This document shows, piece after piece, positions 28,201-36,657 of a stretch of DNA of 64,000 nucleotides (position 1 is its first letter; each line of letters opens with the position of its first letter). The notes beneath the pieces are model-generated. The model searched no databases. It had not been told where the DNA came from and saw only the letters and a list, made by a program, of their open reading frames with translations. This stretch comes from JBBQYD01 sp942493075. Its GTDB lineage: Bacteria > Verrucomicrobiota > Verrucomicrobiia > Limisphaerales > UBA8199. A program made the translations under genes and the position numbers. The stretch is taken from NCBI GenBank assembly GCA_942493075.1, contig OW818681.1:5828001-5892000 (forward strand), read 5' to 3'.

Positions 28201-28368
28201 CCGAGAGCCATCCGGCAGCACGACCTCGCCCGTAGAAGTAATCACCTTGTGATGAGGGCCCCGCTCAAGCACCTGCGCTTTGTCATACCCAGCTCGAGGA
28301 TCGGCTTGAGCAAAGCCTGCACAGAGGACCACCGCCAGAACTGCAGAGAGGATGTTATGTTTTTTCAT
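25255..28368 (-). CDS. Large secreted Ig-like/Calx-beta protein, likely Rhs partner
   Basis: A 1037-residue exported protein with signal peptide M-K-K-H-N-I-L-S-A-V-L-A-V-V-L (cleavage near F-A-Q-A). An N-terminal region of about 450 residues matches nothing I know. Then come a Calx-beta-like domain (A-Q-S-G-T-D-Y-T-P-L-S-G-S-V and V-L-I-R-D), a beta-rich domain, two Ig-like domains (P-A-I-T-N-Q-P-V-S-Q-T-V and P-A-I-T-S-Q-P-Q-G-Q-V) and a calcium-binding type 3-like stretch (D-P-D-N-D-G-L-T-N, D-T-D-N-D-G-A-P-D-G-W, D-S-D-S-D-G-L). The start at 28368 is chosen over 28437 because it gives a clean signal peptide. It is 40 nt upstream of the Rhs gene, so probably in one operon; a display or export role is inferred. 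Confidence 0.85.
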   Translation of the reverse strand: MKKHNILSAVLAVVLCAGFAQADPRAGYDKAQVLERGPHHKVITSTGEVVLPDGSRTLKTNKVTIVSNGMHRREGGKWVEAVPRLREVGGSVLGEGAAHTARFPRNLNSQSVRVEMPNGEVFKARVLGLAYQDTALGTNVLIAEPKDSAPVIISSNRVCYPNCFDGLRASVIYSYDRGSIHQDVGLEEQPPLPEEWGLSSTSSFLVVISEIEEMPRAKVSKQSFSAMGDVLADDDIKFGSMRLAPGGAFLKKNGKSHNTIRVAKQYAEIEGRKILFEKVSFKSIRSDLKQLPPAGFTDLTNAPAGMATNSAVRKPGRFFADRTLPVLQRGGAAEPKSTQVAALGMSQNQYVLDWDLVANTDQLSFESGTFIIDGPVYINNAAFTHQAVLKFTSGSSIRIDNFAWYGDPIEHAVLTSANDATFGEDVSEYRTGDPFVGSYGPALLVPSSILSEVQSHFDVYYASSGIVAQPCYVSISSNDGAADKSIAGDNASFQIFRTSTEQALTVYYTVSGTAQSGTDYTPLSGSVSMPVGVSSAYVTVVPTQVHNVALSRVMLTLSASANYERIDPISSQVLIRDSSLLTPFLLNMDFATDVSPEVGPAAIGLSASDYWNAMHSSYSQWAISNNLYNASYVQTSISCTLSNLSGSWGFDCPDLMQGNYVYRSGGPGFTILSNVPPGFYDLYLYSHDGNYDLTVGTQDYGNRRTHDWPVRLPFVWEEGVQYAVYRGVQVFSGDAIRVRLSAGVDGYSLLAGLQLINHTAPAITNQPVSQTVCQNGGALFTVGASGGRPLWYQWKKDGNIIYGATTSAYTISSAQASHAGNYSVVVSNIAGQVTSGNALLTVTAPPAITSQPQGQVRNEGTSASFSVAASGTGLTYQWTRNDGVLAGATASSLAIASVSPAAAGTYKVIVSKAGCSTTSAGAVLTCIPATWLTQYFGTGYLQNSQAAPTADPDNDGLTNAQEYQRNTIPIDADTDNDGAPDGWEVTAGLNPLSAADGGTDSDSDGLGNGREFLWGTDPLQKGTFGIWLSNPSANFLP

Positions 28369-28740
28369 ACGCGCTTTCAGGCAACAAAACAGACCCCTCC
28401 AGAGTTCTTCCAGCGGGTATTGCGTCGCGCCATTCATACGTCAACCAATACCTATACACCGGGTATAGAACCCTGTCCCAACTAATCCAAATTGCTTGAT
28501 GAACATCACCTTTCTACCAGAGTCGTCTAACAGCGCAACAAAAAACATGTCATTACTTAAAAATAGATACATATGTTATTTTCCACATAAGCCTCCGTTA
28601 TATTTCCAAGCCTGCTTTGAGCCATAATTGCCCCAAAATCAGACAGCAACTCGGCCTTCGCGCTCCCTGACTGCTGCTCAACAACTCAACATCATCCAGT
28701 CTTTGACTTTACATAGGCTATTGTCCTAGCATAGCTCAGC

Positions 28741-30600
28741 ATGAGCAAAGCACCTCATCACTTCACCGTTGGATACCAACGCTTGGCCCTCTTGGCCTGT
28801 TTGGCCCTGTATTCGACGGGGTGCTCCAAACCGGCTGAAGAGGCCGGCGGCGGCTTTGCTGGCTATGTAGGCTCCGGCACCTGCCAGGAATGTCACCCTC
28901 ATCAATATGCACTGTGGGCGAACTCAAGCCATGCGCGTGCAGAACGCCAGATTCTGGACACAGATCAGCACGCCTTTTCACCTCCCCGGCTGATCGAGCA
29001 CGCCTCACAGCAAAGTCAGGTTCATATCTCAAATGGTGTCATGTACGTCAGCACAATGGGAAGAATGACCAATCAGCAGCCATTCCCGGTTGAGAGAGTC
29101 ATCGGATACTCCCCACTCCAACAGTTCCTCTCTTCAGCGCCAGGAGGACGCTGGCAGGTTCATGAATTAGCCTACGCATCTTCGGAGAACAAGTGGTTCG
29201 ATATCTATGGAAACGAGGATAGAAGGGCCGGAGAGTACGGTCATTGGACCGGGCGGGGGATGAACTGGAATGCCCAATGCGCCTTTTGTCACAATACACG
29301 GGTACACAAAAATTACGACCCGGCAACCGACACCTACAAAACGGCTCTGGCCGAACAAGCGGTTGGCTGTGAGTCCTGTCATGGTCCTCTCCGGAATCAT
29401 AATGAATGGCGGCAAAAGCACCGCGGGAATAACATGGCAGAGCCAAATCCTCCTAGATTAAGCCGCAGCCTTTCAATGGAAATGTGCGGCACCTGTCACG
29501 CCCGACGAACCGAGCTGACAGGTAACTTCCCGCCTGGAGATTCATTTTTCGATCACTTTTCTTTGGAGATTTTAGGGGAAACCTCCCGCTGGCATGCCGA
29601 TGGACAGGTCAATGACGAGGTCTATGAGTACGCTTCATTTATGGGCACTCGGATGCACCAAGCTGGTGTAACCTGCCGGGATTGCCATCGCGCCGATTCG
29701 GGAACTGGTGACACACTCTGCATGCGGTGTCACTCGGGCGGCAATCCCAAATTCCCGACAGCACCGACTATTAGCCCTTCAACCCACACTTTTCATAAAC
29801 CAGGCCAACCAGGCAGTGCCTGCGTCGATTGCCACATGCCGACCTCAGTTTTCATGCAGTGTGATGCCCGGCATGACCATAGTTATCCCATCCCCGATCC
29901 TTTGCTGACCAAAGAGCTCGGTATCCCCAACGCATGCACTCAATGCCATACCAATCAACCCGTACAATGGACTATCTCCTATGTAGATAAATGGTATGGC
30001 AAACGAATGGACCGTTACCATCGCGAACGAACCCGAGTTGTCGCTGCTGGCTTGCGAGGAGATCCTTACGCGATCGAGGGTTTGCTCAGCCTGCTGCAAA
30101 ACGCCAAAGAACCTCCTTATTGGCGAGCTGTTGCCGCCTCCCTATTGGGCAGGGTCTCACCAAACCAGCCTATTAAAAGTGGCCTCATAAGAGCCCTGAA
30201 TGATAGCCATCCGCTTCCCAGGGAAAAAGCAGCTAAAGCACTCGAACCATCGCTGCAAATACAGGATTTTGAGGTCATATCGGCCCTCACCAGAAAACTC
30301 GACGATGAATCGAGAAGCGTGAGGATAGCTGCTGCGTGGGTTCTCCGGGGTTCGATTGACCCGAATAGCCGGGCCGGTCGCGAGCTTTTGGAATACCTGC
30401 GCCAGTCCGCAGATCAGCCATCTGGCCAGTTCCGTTTAGCAGTATATTACTTCGCAAGGCGTAACCTGACAATGGCAATAGAGCACCTGGACAAGGCCAT
30501 CGCCTGGGATCCGTTCTCTCCTGTCTTTCCAGAGGTGCGCAGCCAAATGTTGGAAATCTCGGAATCTGCAAAGAATGGTGGTTCTGAAAGTTCTAACTAG
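28741..30600 (+). CDS. Octaheme c-type cytochrome lipoprotein with HEAT/TPR tail
   Basis: A 619-residue exported protein with a lipoprotein-like signal (S-T-G-C at 25-28). Eight C-x-x-C-H heme sites are visible: C-Q-E-C-H (from residue 48), C-A-F-C-H (180), C-E-S-C-H (210), C-G-T-C-H (249), then C-R-D-C-H, C-M-R-C-H, C-V-D-C-H and C-T-Q-C-H. The order resembles the cytochrome c554/multiheme family involved in extracytoplasmic electron transfer. After about residue 420 it switches to HEAT-like helical repeats and a final TPR-like helix pair (A-I-E-H-L-D-K-A-I-A-W-D-P), probably for protein contacts. A weak TTGACT/TAGCAT promoter match lies just upstream. Partner and substrate are unknown. Confidence 0.85.
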   Translation: MSKAPHHFTVGYQRLALLACLALYSTGCSKPAEEAGGGFAGYVGSGTCQECHPHQYALWANSSHARAERQILDTDQHAFSPPRLIEHASQQSQVHISNGVMYVSTMGRMTNQQPFPVERVIGYSPLQQFLSSAPGGRWQVHELAYASSENKWFDIYGNEDRRAGEYGHWTGRGMNWNAQCAFCHNTRVHKNYDPATDTYKTALAEQAVGCESCHGPLRNHNEWRQKHRGNNMAEPNPPRLSRSLSMEMCGTCHARRTELTGNFPPGDSFFDHFSLEILGETSRWHADGQVNDEVYEYASFMGTRMHQAGVTCRDCHRADSGTGDTLCMRCHSGGNPKFPTAPTISPSTHTFHKPGQPGSACVDCHMPTSVFMQCDARHDHSYPIPDPLLTKELGIPNACTQCHTNQPVQWTISYVDKWYGKRMDRYHRERTRVVAAGLRGDPYAIEGLLSLLQNAKEPPYWRAVAASLLGRVSPNQPIKSGLIRALNDSHPLPREKAAKALEPSLQIQDFEVISALTRKLDDESRSVRIAAAWVLRGSIDPNSRAGRELLEYLRQSADQPSGQFRLAVYYFARRNLTMAIEHLDKAIAWDPFSPVFPEVRSQMLEISESAKNGGSESSN

Positions 30601-30808
30601 GCCCCTGAACCACCACTATTTCTCCAGACTCTGTCGGTTCCTTCTACAGGTTGGCAGCGTCGCCAATGGCTTGCGAGCCGTCTAGCTCCCTTTTGCTCAT
30701 TTTAACGATCCTAATCCCGAAGTGCTGGGCAACGTGCAACTGAAGCAGCTTTGGTCCGTTGATAAAATCCGTGACTTTGTTGGCTTCGATAAGGTAGCTT
30801 GGTCTGCC

Positions 30809-33238
30809 ATGCCTTGCTGCTTGTCGGACCTGAACCGCCTTGTTACCCAGCGTTTGCTGAGTGTCACCCGGGTAAGCCTTGTATTTGCCTGGTTGATGGG
30901 GCTGTCAGTCTCGGCTTCTCCTCTGCTGGATTCGGCAACTCCGACTGAATTCTTCACCAACGTGGCAAGTCGGTTGTTGCGGGCCGAACTCGGTCAGGAC
31001 CTGAATCGGATTCAGGTTTATCCAACCAACCAGTATACACCGGAGGTGCACCGGCTCCTACAGGTCTCCGCCAATCTCTACGATTGCACTACAAACCGAT
31101 CGGAGTTCGGCAGGCCCTATTTTCCAAGCGTGTTCCGTCCGATGTTTACCAATGATTCGGGCAACTTTTACATCTGCGGTTACCTGGAGGAACCCGGCAT
31201 TGACCTGGTGAATGCACCTATCCGTGATCTCACCGATCCGGCTCAGCGCGAGATCATGGAGCCCATGGATATGGCTTTGGGAATTCCGGTGGTTATTGGC
31301 GCGCGCAAAGGTTTCCCGAGCTTCAATGAAATTGCGATGCAGACAGCGATAAGGTTCCACAGGAAGTTGGAGTTTCGCCGAAATCCGGCGACAGGCCGGG
31401 TCAATGAGACGAATCAGATGCTCATGGTTGGGATAACCAACACGCACGGATTGGAGGCCTGGAATTCCTATAGCAACGTCTATCCCAGGCCTGTCCGGGT
31501 TCACACTCAAACTCGAATTCGATTCGAACTGACTAACGGGGTTAAAACACTTCTTTCTAAAGACTTCACAGCAAGGGATGACAGGACGTTGGCAGCCAAT
31601 ACATGGCCAGGGTACATCAACCCTAATCTCGCAGGTTACTCTTTTTGCGTCCCGATTGACCCGCGCACAAACGTCCAAGCATTGCTCCCGATGTCCACGT
31701 ACCTGCAAACCAGCCAGGTTCTCACACAACTGAGCGGCACTTTTGAGCGAGGGGCGGGATTCGAGTCACCAAACTGGGGTTGTACCATCCAGGCGGAGGT
31801 CTCCTTCAGCATGATCGACGTCGCCGCTGGGCGCATCGTTGACTACGTCAATCTGACTAAGACGAATGGATATCAGGATCTGGCTGGGATTTTACAACAT
31901 GGCGGGGTTTACCAACCTGAGGCCCGGTATCGCCCCGATGCGTCGCCAGGATCTGTGTGGGCGACTAACCGGTCCTCAAGCTCCTTCATGACTCCAACGT
32001 TCGGCGTCCTGAACCAGGTGATGGTCGGCATGGGTGGAGTTACCGTAACAGAGTCACAGTGGCGCAACTTTGCCCCCAGTGTCACCAGTAACTTTCCCCG
32101 AGAAGCTCTTCAGAGGCAATTTGAGGATCAACTGTTGAGAACAGACGTCAACGGTGCCTCGGTTTTCTACGCTCCGTTTGATCCGTTCCGCACCATTTAC
32201 TTCAACATGAACTGGCAGGCAAACGATCCGTTTGTTCACTACACGGTGGCGGATGCCGTTGTTCCTTCAAACTCGCAGGTTGAACTTTATTTCAGCCTCT
32301 TCTCGCCCACAGACAGCATCGGTAAGGTAAACCGCCGATATGAACCGTGGACATATCTGACGGCATCAGGCAGCACCAGTCCCACCCGTTTCGATGTCTC
32401 TCTCAAGGACCCTCTGATCAGCAGGTCGGATGACTGGGATTTTCCGGAGGCCCAACCCCTCTCCCCGGAGTGGATAGGCCGGGTTCACCGTGGAACACCG
32501 TGGATGACCATTAACCTCAAATCCACCCGGACAGACCCACTCAGATGGAGGGAATGGATGCCGGGGTGGAACTCTCAAGACATCCTCCTCGCAGATCCTT
32601 CTTCCGATCGCCTATTGGTCGATTTGCTGGCACCCCTGCTCAACACGAACCCTCCCAGTGCGCTGGCCCGGTTGAATCAACCTGACTCTGAGGCGTGGCA
32701 AACTGTGCTGCACGGTTTGCCCGTGCTCACAAACATCCTCGCAGATGAGCAGTTCATCGAAAATCCACTGTTGGCTGCAAGTTATGAACAGCTCACAATT
32801 GATTCAAACTCCTCTCCAGCATCCCTCGTTGGATCGGCGCTGGAGCAACTCCAGGCAAACCAACCCACCCATCACCTTACTCGTCTGAGCGATCTTCTGG
32901 CTGAACCCGCCATCTCTCTCGCCTCCCCATGGCTCCATATGACGTCCAGACAAGCACTGCGAGGCATCAATGATGCCGCCTATGAGATGATTCCTTCCGG
33001 GCTCCTGGGCAGGCTCTGGCCGGATTCGGTTGGGACGGCTATCCCGGTTCAAGGCTCACAGCCGCAATTCGAGTTTTCGGGTGTCGATGGATATGATTAT
33101 CGGATTGAATGCTCGACAAACCTGACGGATTGGGTGCCAATCTCCACCAATTACTCGGATGGCCTTAATGTTCACTTCATTCGGCCCCCTGCATCGGCCA
33201 GCGGCATGTACTTCCGGTCCTCACTGGTGAATCCCTGA
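30809..33238 (+). CDS. Large secreted protein of unknown function
   Basis: About 809 residues if started at the ATG at 30809, which gives a long signal peptide (hydrophobic V-S-L-V-F-A-W-L-M-G-L-S-V-S-A-S-P); the frame is open to 30722. The body has no recognised domain. It begins with A-T-P-T-E-F-F-T-N-V-A-S-R-L-L and has conserved-looking aromatic stretches. The last 70 residues (F-E-F-S-G-V-D-G-Y-D-Y-R-I-E-C-S, N-L-T-D-W) match a small C-terminal domain common in exported verrucomicrobial proteins. It stands alone between the cytochrome and the str operon. Confidence 0.75.
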   Translation: MPCCLSDLNRLVTQRLLSVTRVSLVFAWLMGLSVSASPLLDSATPTEFFTNVASRLLRAELGQDLNRIQVYPTNQYTPEVHRLLQVSANLYDCTTNRSEFGRPYFPSVFRPMFTNDSGNFYICGYLEEPGIDLVNAPIRDLTDPAQREIMEPMDMALGIPVVIGARKGFPSFNEIAMQTAIRFHRKLEFRRNPATGRVNETNQMLMVGITNTHGLEAWNSYSNVYPRPVRVHTQTRIRFELTNGVKTLLSKDFTARDDRTLAANTWPGYINPNLAGYSFCVPIDPRTNVQALLPMSTYLQTSQVLTQLSGTFERGAGFESPNWGCTIQAEVSFSMIDVAAGRIVDYVNLTKTNGYQDLAGILQHGGVYQPEARYRPDASPGSVWATNRSSSSFMTPTFGVLNQVMVGMGGVTVTESQWRNFAPSVTSNFPREALQRQFEDQLLRTDVNGASVFYAPFDPFRTIYFNMNWQANDPFVHYTVADAVVPSNSQVELYFSLFSPTDSIGKVNRRYEPWTYLTASGSTSPTRFDVSLKDPLISRSDDWDFPEAQPLSPEWIGRVHRGTPWMTINLKSTRTDPLRWREWMPGWNSQDILLADPSSDRLLVDLLAPLLNTNPPSALARLNQPDSEAWQTVLHGLPVLTNILADEQFIENPLLAASYEQLTIDSNSSPASLVGSALEQLQANQPTHHLTRLSDLLAEPAISLASPWLHMTSRQALRGINDAAYEMIPSGLLGRLWPDSVGTAIPVQGSQPQFEFSGVDGYDYRIECSTNLTDWVPISTNYSDGLNVHFIRPPASASGMYFRSSLVNP

Positions 33239-33311
33239 CTGAGCCCATCTGGCTTTGGCCAGCCTGCCTTACCGATTGACGCGATAAGCGGTTGGTTCAT
33301 GCTCACCCGTT

Positions 33312-33345
33312 TCTAACAAAAAAGCCCGCGGCGAACCGCGGGCTT
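33312..33345 (-). terminator. Intrinsic terminator after fusA
   Basis: A perfect 10-bp stem (33322-33331 with 33336-33345, AAGCCCGCGG) and a 4-nt loop, followed on the minus strand by TTTTTTGTT. It lies 26 nt beyond the fusA stop. Confidence 0.92.
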
Positions 33346-33370
33346 GAAGTCGTAATTTGTTGCAGACCGC

Positions 33371-35557
33371 TTAGGAGCGGGCGGCTGGCTTGCCTTTGGC
33401 AGAGTCCATGATCGTTGCCGAGATGCTGGCCGGCACCGGTTCAAACCGGAACGGCTCCATCGAGTAAGAGGCACGCCCCTTGGACAGGGAACGGATCGCG
33501 GTCGCGTAGCCGAACATTTCGGACAGCGGCACTTCGGCCCGCAGCGCCGTGACGGCGTCTTTGGCCTCGATGCTGGCGATCTTGCCGCGGCGGCGGTTCA
33601 AGTCGCCCAACAGGTCGCCCTGATACTCGTCCGGGGTGGTTACTTCCACCTTCATGATTGGTTCGAGCAGGATCGTGCCTGCCAACTTTGCAGCCTCTTT
33701 CAGCGCGAAGATGCCGGCCATCTTGAACGCCAATTCGCTGGAGTCAACTTCGTGGAACGTTCCGTCCACAATGTTCACCTTGATGTCAACGACCGGGAAC
33801 CCGGCCATGACGCCACCCTTGACAGCTTCTTTGACGCCGTCGATGACCGCCGGGATGTATTCCTTAGGAATGGCGCCACCGACAATCTTGTTCTCGATTT
33901 CAACGCCCTTGCCGCGCTCGTTTGGTTCAACCGTGACGACCGCATGGCCGTATTGACCACGACCACCGGATTGGCGGATGAACTTGCCAACACCCTCGGC
34001 TGCCTTGGTGAATGTTTCACGATAGGCGATCTGTGGCGCACCGGCGTTAGCCGTGACCTTGAACTCGCGGAACAAACGATCGCGAATAATGTCCAAGTGC
34101 AACTCGCCCATGCCCGCGATGATGAGCTGGCCCGTTTCTTCATTGGTGAAGCACCGGAAGGTCGGATCTTCTTCCGCCAGCCGTTGCAGACCCTCGCTCA
34201 TCTTTTCACGATCAGCCTTGGTCTTGGGCTCGACGGCCATCGAAATAACCGGTTCAGGGAACGTCGGCGGTTCGAGTGCGATATCGAAATCTTCGTCGCA
34301 AAGGGTATCGCCGGTCGTAATATTGCGAAGACCAACCAGCGCGGCGATGTCGCCGGCATAGGTGGTTTCCACATCGATACGTTTGTCCGCCTGAATCATC
34401 AGGACGCGGCTGACACGCTCGCGTTTGCGCGTGCGTGGATTGTAAATGGTATCACCCTTCTGGAGCTTGCCGCTGTAAACCCGGAAAAATACCAGTTTAC
34501 CGACAAATGGATCGGTCCAGAGCTTGAACGCCAGCGAGCAGAACTTGCCGTGATCGGTGGAGGGCACATCGGCTTCCTGATCAGTGCCTGGGATCATTCC
34601 CCGCGCGGGCGGAACATCCAGAGGAGAAGGCAGATAATCAATGACCGCGTCAACCAGGGGTTGAACACCGCGTTTCTTGAATGCCGATCCGCAAAGGACC
34701 GGGATCATTTCGATCTTGCACGTCAGGCGGCGGATGGCGGCCTTGAGCAATTCCGGAGTGATGGGCTTATTGTCGATCACCATTTCGGCGATCGCGTCAT
34801 CCTTGTTGGAGACAGCATCAATAAGCTCCGCCAGCGTCGAAGCGGCGTATTCCTTGAGATCATCAGGAATGTCGGTCACTTCGTACTTCAGGCCGGATTC
34901 GTCCTTTTCGTCGTAAATGATGGCCTTCTGATTAACAACGTCGATGACGCCGGTCAGGTAATCTTCCTTGCCAATCGGCAGCACGACGGGGAATGCGTAC
35001 GCGCCGAGTTTCTTGCGCATATCGCTAAGCGCATTCTCGAAGTTGGCGCCCGTGCGATCCATCTTATTGACGAACGCGATCCGGGGGACTTTGTACTTGG
35101 TAGCCTGGCGCCAAACCGTTTCGGATTGAGGCTGCACGCCTGCTACACCACAGAACACGGCAACCGCGCCGTCCAGCACGCGCATGGAACGCTCCACTTC
35201 TGCTGTGAAATCCACGTGGCCGGGAGTGTCAATGATGTTAACCCGATGAGCGATACCCGTGAAGGCCTTATAGGTGCCGTCTTCCTTCTGAGTCCAGTAG
35301 CAGGTGGTAGCCGCGGACGTAATCGTAATGCCACGCTCGCGCTCCTGCTCCATCCAGTCGGTCACAGTATTGCCATCATCCACATCTCCCATCTTGTGGA
35401 TGAGCCCTGTGTAAAACAAGATACGCTCTGTTGTCGTGGTTTTTCCGGCATCAATGTGTGCGGCGATGCCGATGTTGCGGGTCCGCTCCAGCGTGTATGC
35501 ACGATCAGGTGAATTGGGATTCACCGCCGTCTTAGTGTTGTCTGCTGCTGCTTCCAT
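33371..35557 (-). CDS. fusA: Elongation factor G
   Basis: A 728-residue GTPase that moves tRNA and mRNA through the ribosome. GTP-binding motifs are A-H-I-D-A-G-K-T-T-T (about residue 34), D-T-P-G-H-V-D-F and N-K-M-D; the domain IV/V block (R-Q-S-G-G-R-G-Q-Y-G-H-A-V and G-Y-A-T-A-I-R-S-L-S-K-G-R-A) is intact. It is the third gene of rpsL-rpsG-fusA; tuf does not follow. A hairpin with a T-run separates it from rpsG. Confidence 0.98.
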   Translation of the reverse strand: MEAAADNTKTAVNPNSPDRAYTLERTRNIGIAAHIDAGKTTTTERILFYTGLIHKMGDVDDGNTVTDWMEQERERGITITSAATTCYWTQKEDGTYKAFTGIAHRVNIIDTPGHVDFTAEVERSMRVLDGAVAVFCGVAGVQPQSETVWRQATKYKVPRIAFVNKMDRTGANFENALSDMRKKLGAYAFPVVLPIGKEDYLTGVIDVVNQKAIIYDEKDESGLKYEVTDIPDDLKEYAASTLAELIDAVSNKDDAIAEMVIDNKPITPELLKAAIRRLTCKIEMIPVLCGSAFKKRGVQPLVDAVIDYLPSPLDVPPARGMIPGTDQEADVPSTDHGKFCSLAFKLWTDPFVGKLVFFRVYSGKLQKGDTIYNPRTRKRERVSRVLMIQADKRIDVETTYAGDIAALVGLRNITTGDTLCDEDFDIALEPPTFPEPVISMAVEPKTKADREKMSEGLQRLAEEDPTFRCFTNEETGQLIIAGMGELHLDIIRDRLFREFKVTANAGAPQIAYRETFTKAAEGVGKFIRQSGGRGQYGHAVVTVEPNERGKGVEIENKIVGGAIPKEYIPAVIDGVKEAVKGGVMAGFPVVDIKVNIVDGTFHEVDSSELAFKMAGIFALKEAAKLAGTILLEPIMKVEVTTPDEYQGDLLGDLNRRRGKIASIEAKDAVTALRAEVPLSEMFGYATAIRSLSKGRASYSMEPFRFEPVPASISATIMDSAKGKPAARS

Positions 35558-35585
35558 TTGAAAAGTCCTATCCTGAAAACCGATA

Positions 35586-35618
35586 ACAAAAAGGCCCCGA
35601 ACTCAATATTTCGGGGCC
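35586..35618 (-). terminator. Hairpin with T-run between rpsG and fusA
   Basis: A 9-bp stem (35593-35601 with 35610-35618, GGCCCCGAA) with an 8-nt loop, followed on the minus strand by CCTTTTTG. It could partly terminate or attenuate read-through from rpsG into fusA. Confidence 0.7.
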
Positions 35619-35635
35619 AAATATGGAGGGATGTC

Positions 35636-36109
35636 CTACCAGCGGAAGTGCGCGAATGCCTTATTGGCCTGAGCCATCTTGTGCACTTCATCACGCTTCC
35701 GAATCGCGTTGCCCTGCCCCTGGTATGCATCGATGATCTCAGCCGCCAGCGCTTCCTGCATCGGCACGCCCTTCCGGGCATCAGCATAGTCCACCAACCA
35801 GCGCAGCGCGAGGGCAAACTGCCGCTCAGTAGGAACTTCCAGCGGCACCTGGTAGGTGGCCCCACCTACGCGGCGCGCTTTGACTTCCAAACGCGGCTTG
35901 GCGTTATCCACGGCTCTCTGGAGCACATCCAGCGGACTGGCAGCGGGATTCTTCTCTGCAATCTGATCGAAGGCGCCATACACAATCCGCTGCGCCACAG
36001 TTTTCTTACCAGATTCCATGACCGTGTTGACCAGGCGCGAGACCAACGTGCTGTTGAACTTCGCGTCCTTAGTTACCGGCCGTTTAACGGCTTGACGACG
36101 TCGAGACAT
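35636..36109 (-). CDS. rpsG: 30S ribosomal protein S7
   Basis: A 157-residue primary assembly protein of the small-subunit head. It begins M-S-R-R-R-Q-A and has the family blocks K-F-N-S-T-L-V-S-R-L-V-N-T-V-M and G-G-A-T-Y-Q-V-P-L-E-V, with A-N-K-A-F-A-H-F-R-W at the end. Second gene of the str operon, 33 nt after rpsL. Confidence 0.97.
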   Translation of the reverse strand: MSRRRQAVKRPVTKDAKFNSTLVSRLVNTVMESGKKTVAQRIVYGAFDQIAEKNPAASPLDVLQRAVDNAKPRLEVKARRVGGATYQVPLEVPTERQFALALRWLVDYADARKGVPMQEALAAEIIDAYQGQGNAIRKRDEVHKMAQANKAFAHFRW

Positions 36110-36142
36110 TTTTTCCTACAGGTTTAAAGTTAAATTCCAGGA

Positions 36143-36529
36143 TTAAGCGGCCTTGGCAGCTTTGGGCCGCTTCACGCCATACTTGGAACGGCTCACACGC
36201 CGTTTCTCCACGCCAGCGGCGTCCAGCGTGCCACGCACGATATGGTAACGCACACCAGGCAAATCCTTCACACGGCCGCCCCGCACCAGCACAATCGAGT
36301 GTTCCTGCAGGTTGTGTCCCTCGTCAGGAATATAGGCGATCACCTCGTACCCGTTCGTTAAACGCACCTTCGCCACTTTCCGCATCGCGGAATTCGGCTT
36401 CTTAGGTGTACGAGTCATCACCTGAATGCACACACCCCGACGAAAGGGCGAGTTTTCCAAGGCAGGCGACTTGGACTTATGCTTCAGCTTGCTACGGCCT
36501 TTGCGAACCAATTGATTGATTGTCGGCAT
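36143..36529 (-). CDS. rpsL: 30S ribosomal protein S12
   Basis: A 128-residue decoding-site protein starting M-P-T-I-N-Q-L-V-R-K-G-R. The K-K-P-N-S-A-M-R-K block and the G-H-N-L-Q-E-H-S-I-V-L-V-R-G-G-R-V-K-D-L-P-G-V-R region are intact, so the streptomycin-site lysines look wild-type. The frame is open upstream to 36613, but the family start is the ATG at 36529. It heads the minus-strand str operon. Confidence 0.97.
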   Translation of the reverse strand: MPTINQLVRKGRSKLKHKSKSPALENSPFRRGVCIQVMTRTPKKPNSAMRKVAKVRLTNGYEVIAYIPDEGHNLQEHSIVLVRGGRVKDLPGVRYHIVRGTLDAAGVEKRRVSRSKYGVKRPKAAKAA

Positions 36530-36657
36530 TTCGCGTAAAATTTCTGTGCCCGTAATTGCCTTTCCAGACAAACGGAGCGCGCAATATAACAAACTGGTTT
36601 TGGCTTGCAACACTTATTTCACCTGTTTTGAACGAATCCCCCTTTCGGCTTGACCAA

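Noticed and set aside
33752..35512. A 586-codon open frame on the plus strand.
   Set aside because: It is antisense to fusA, which has all EF-G motifs; long antisense frames are a by-product of its G/C-biased codon use.
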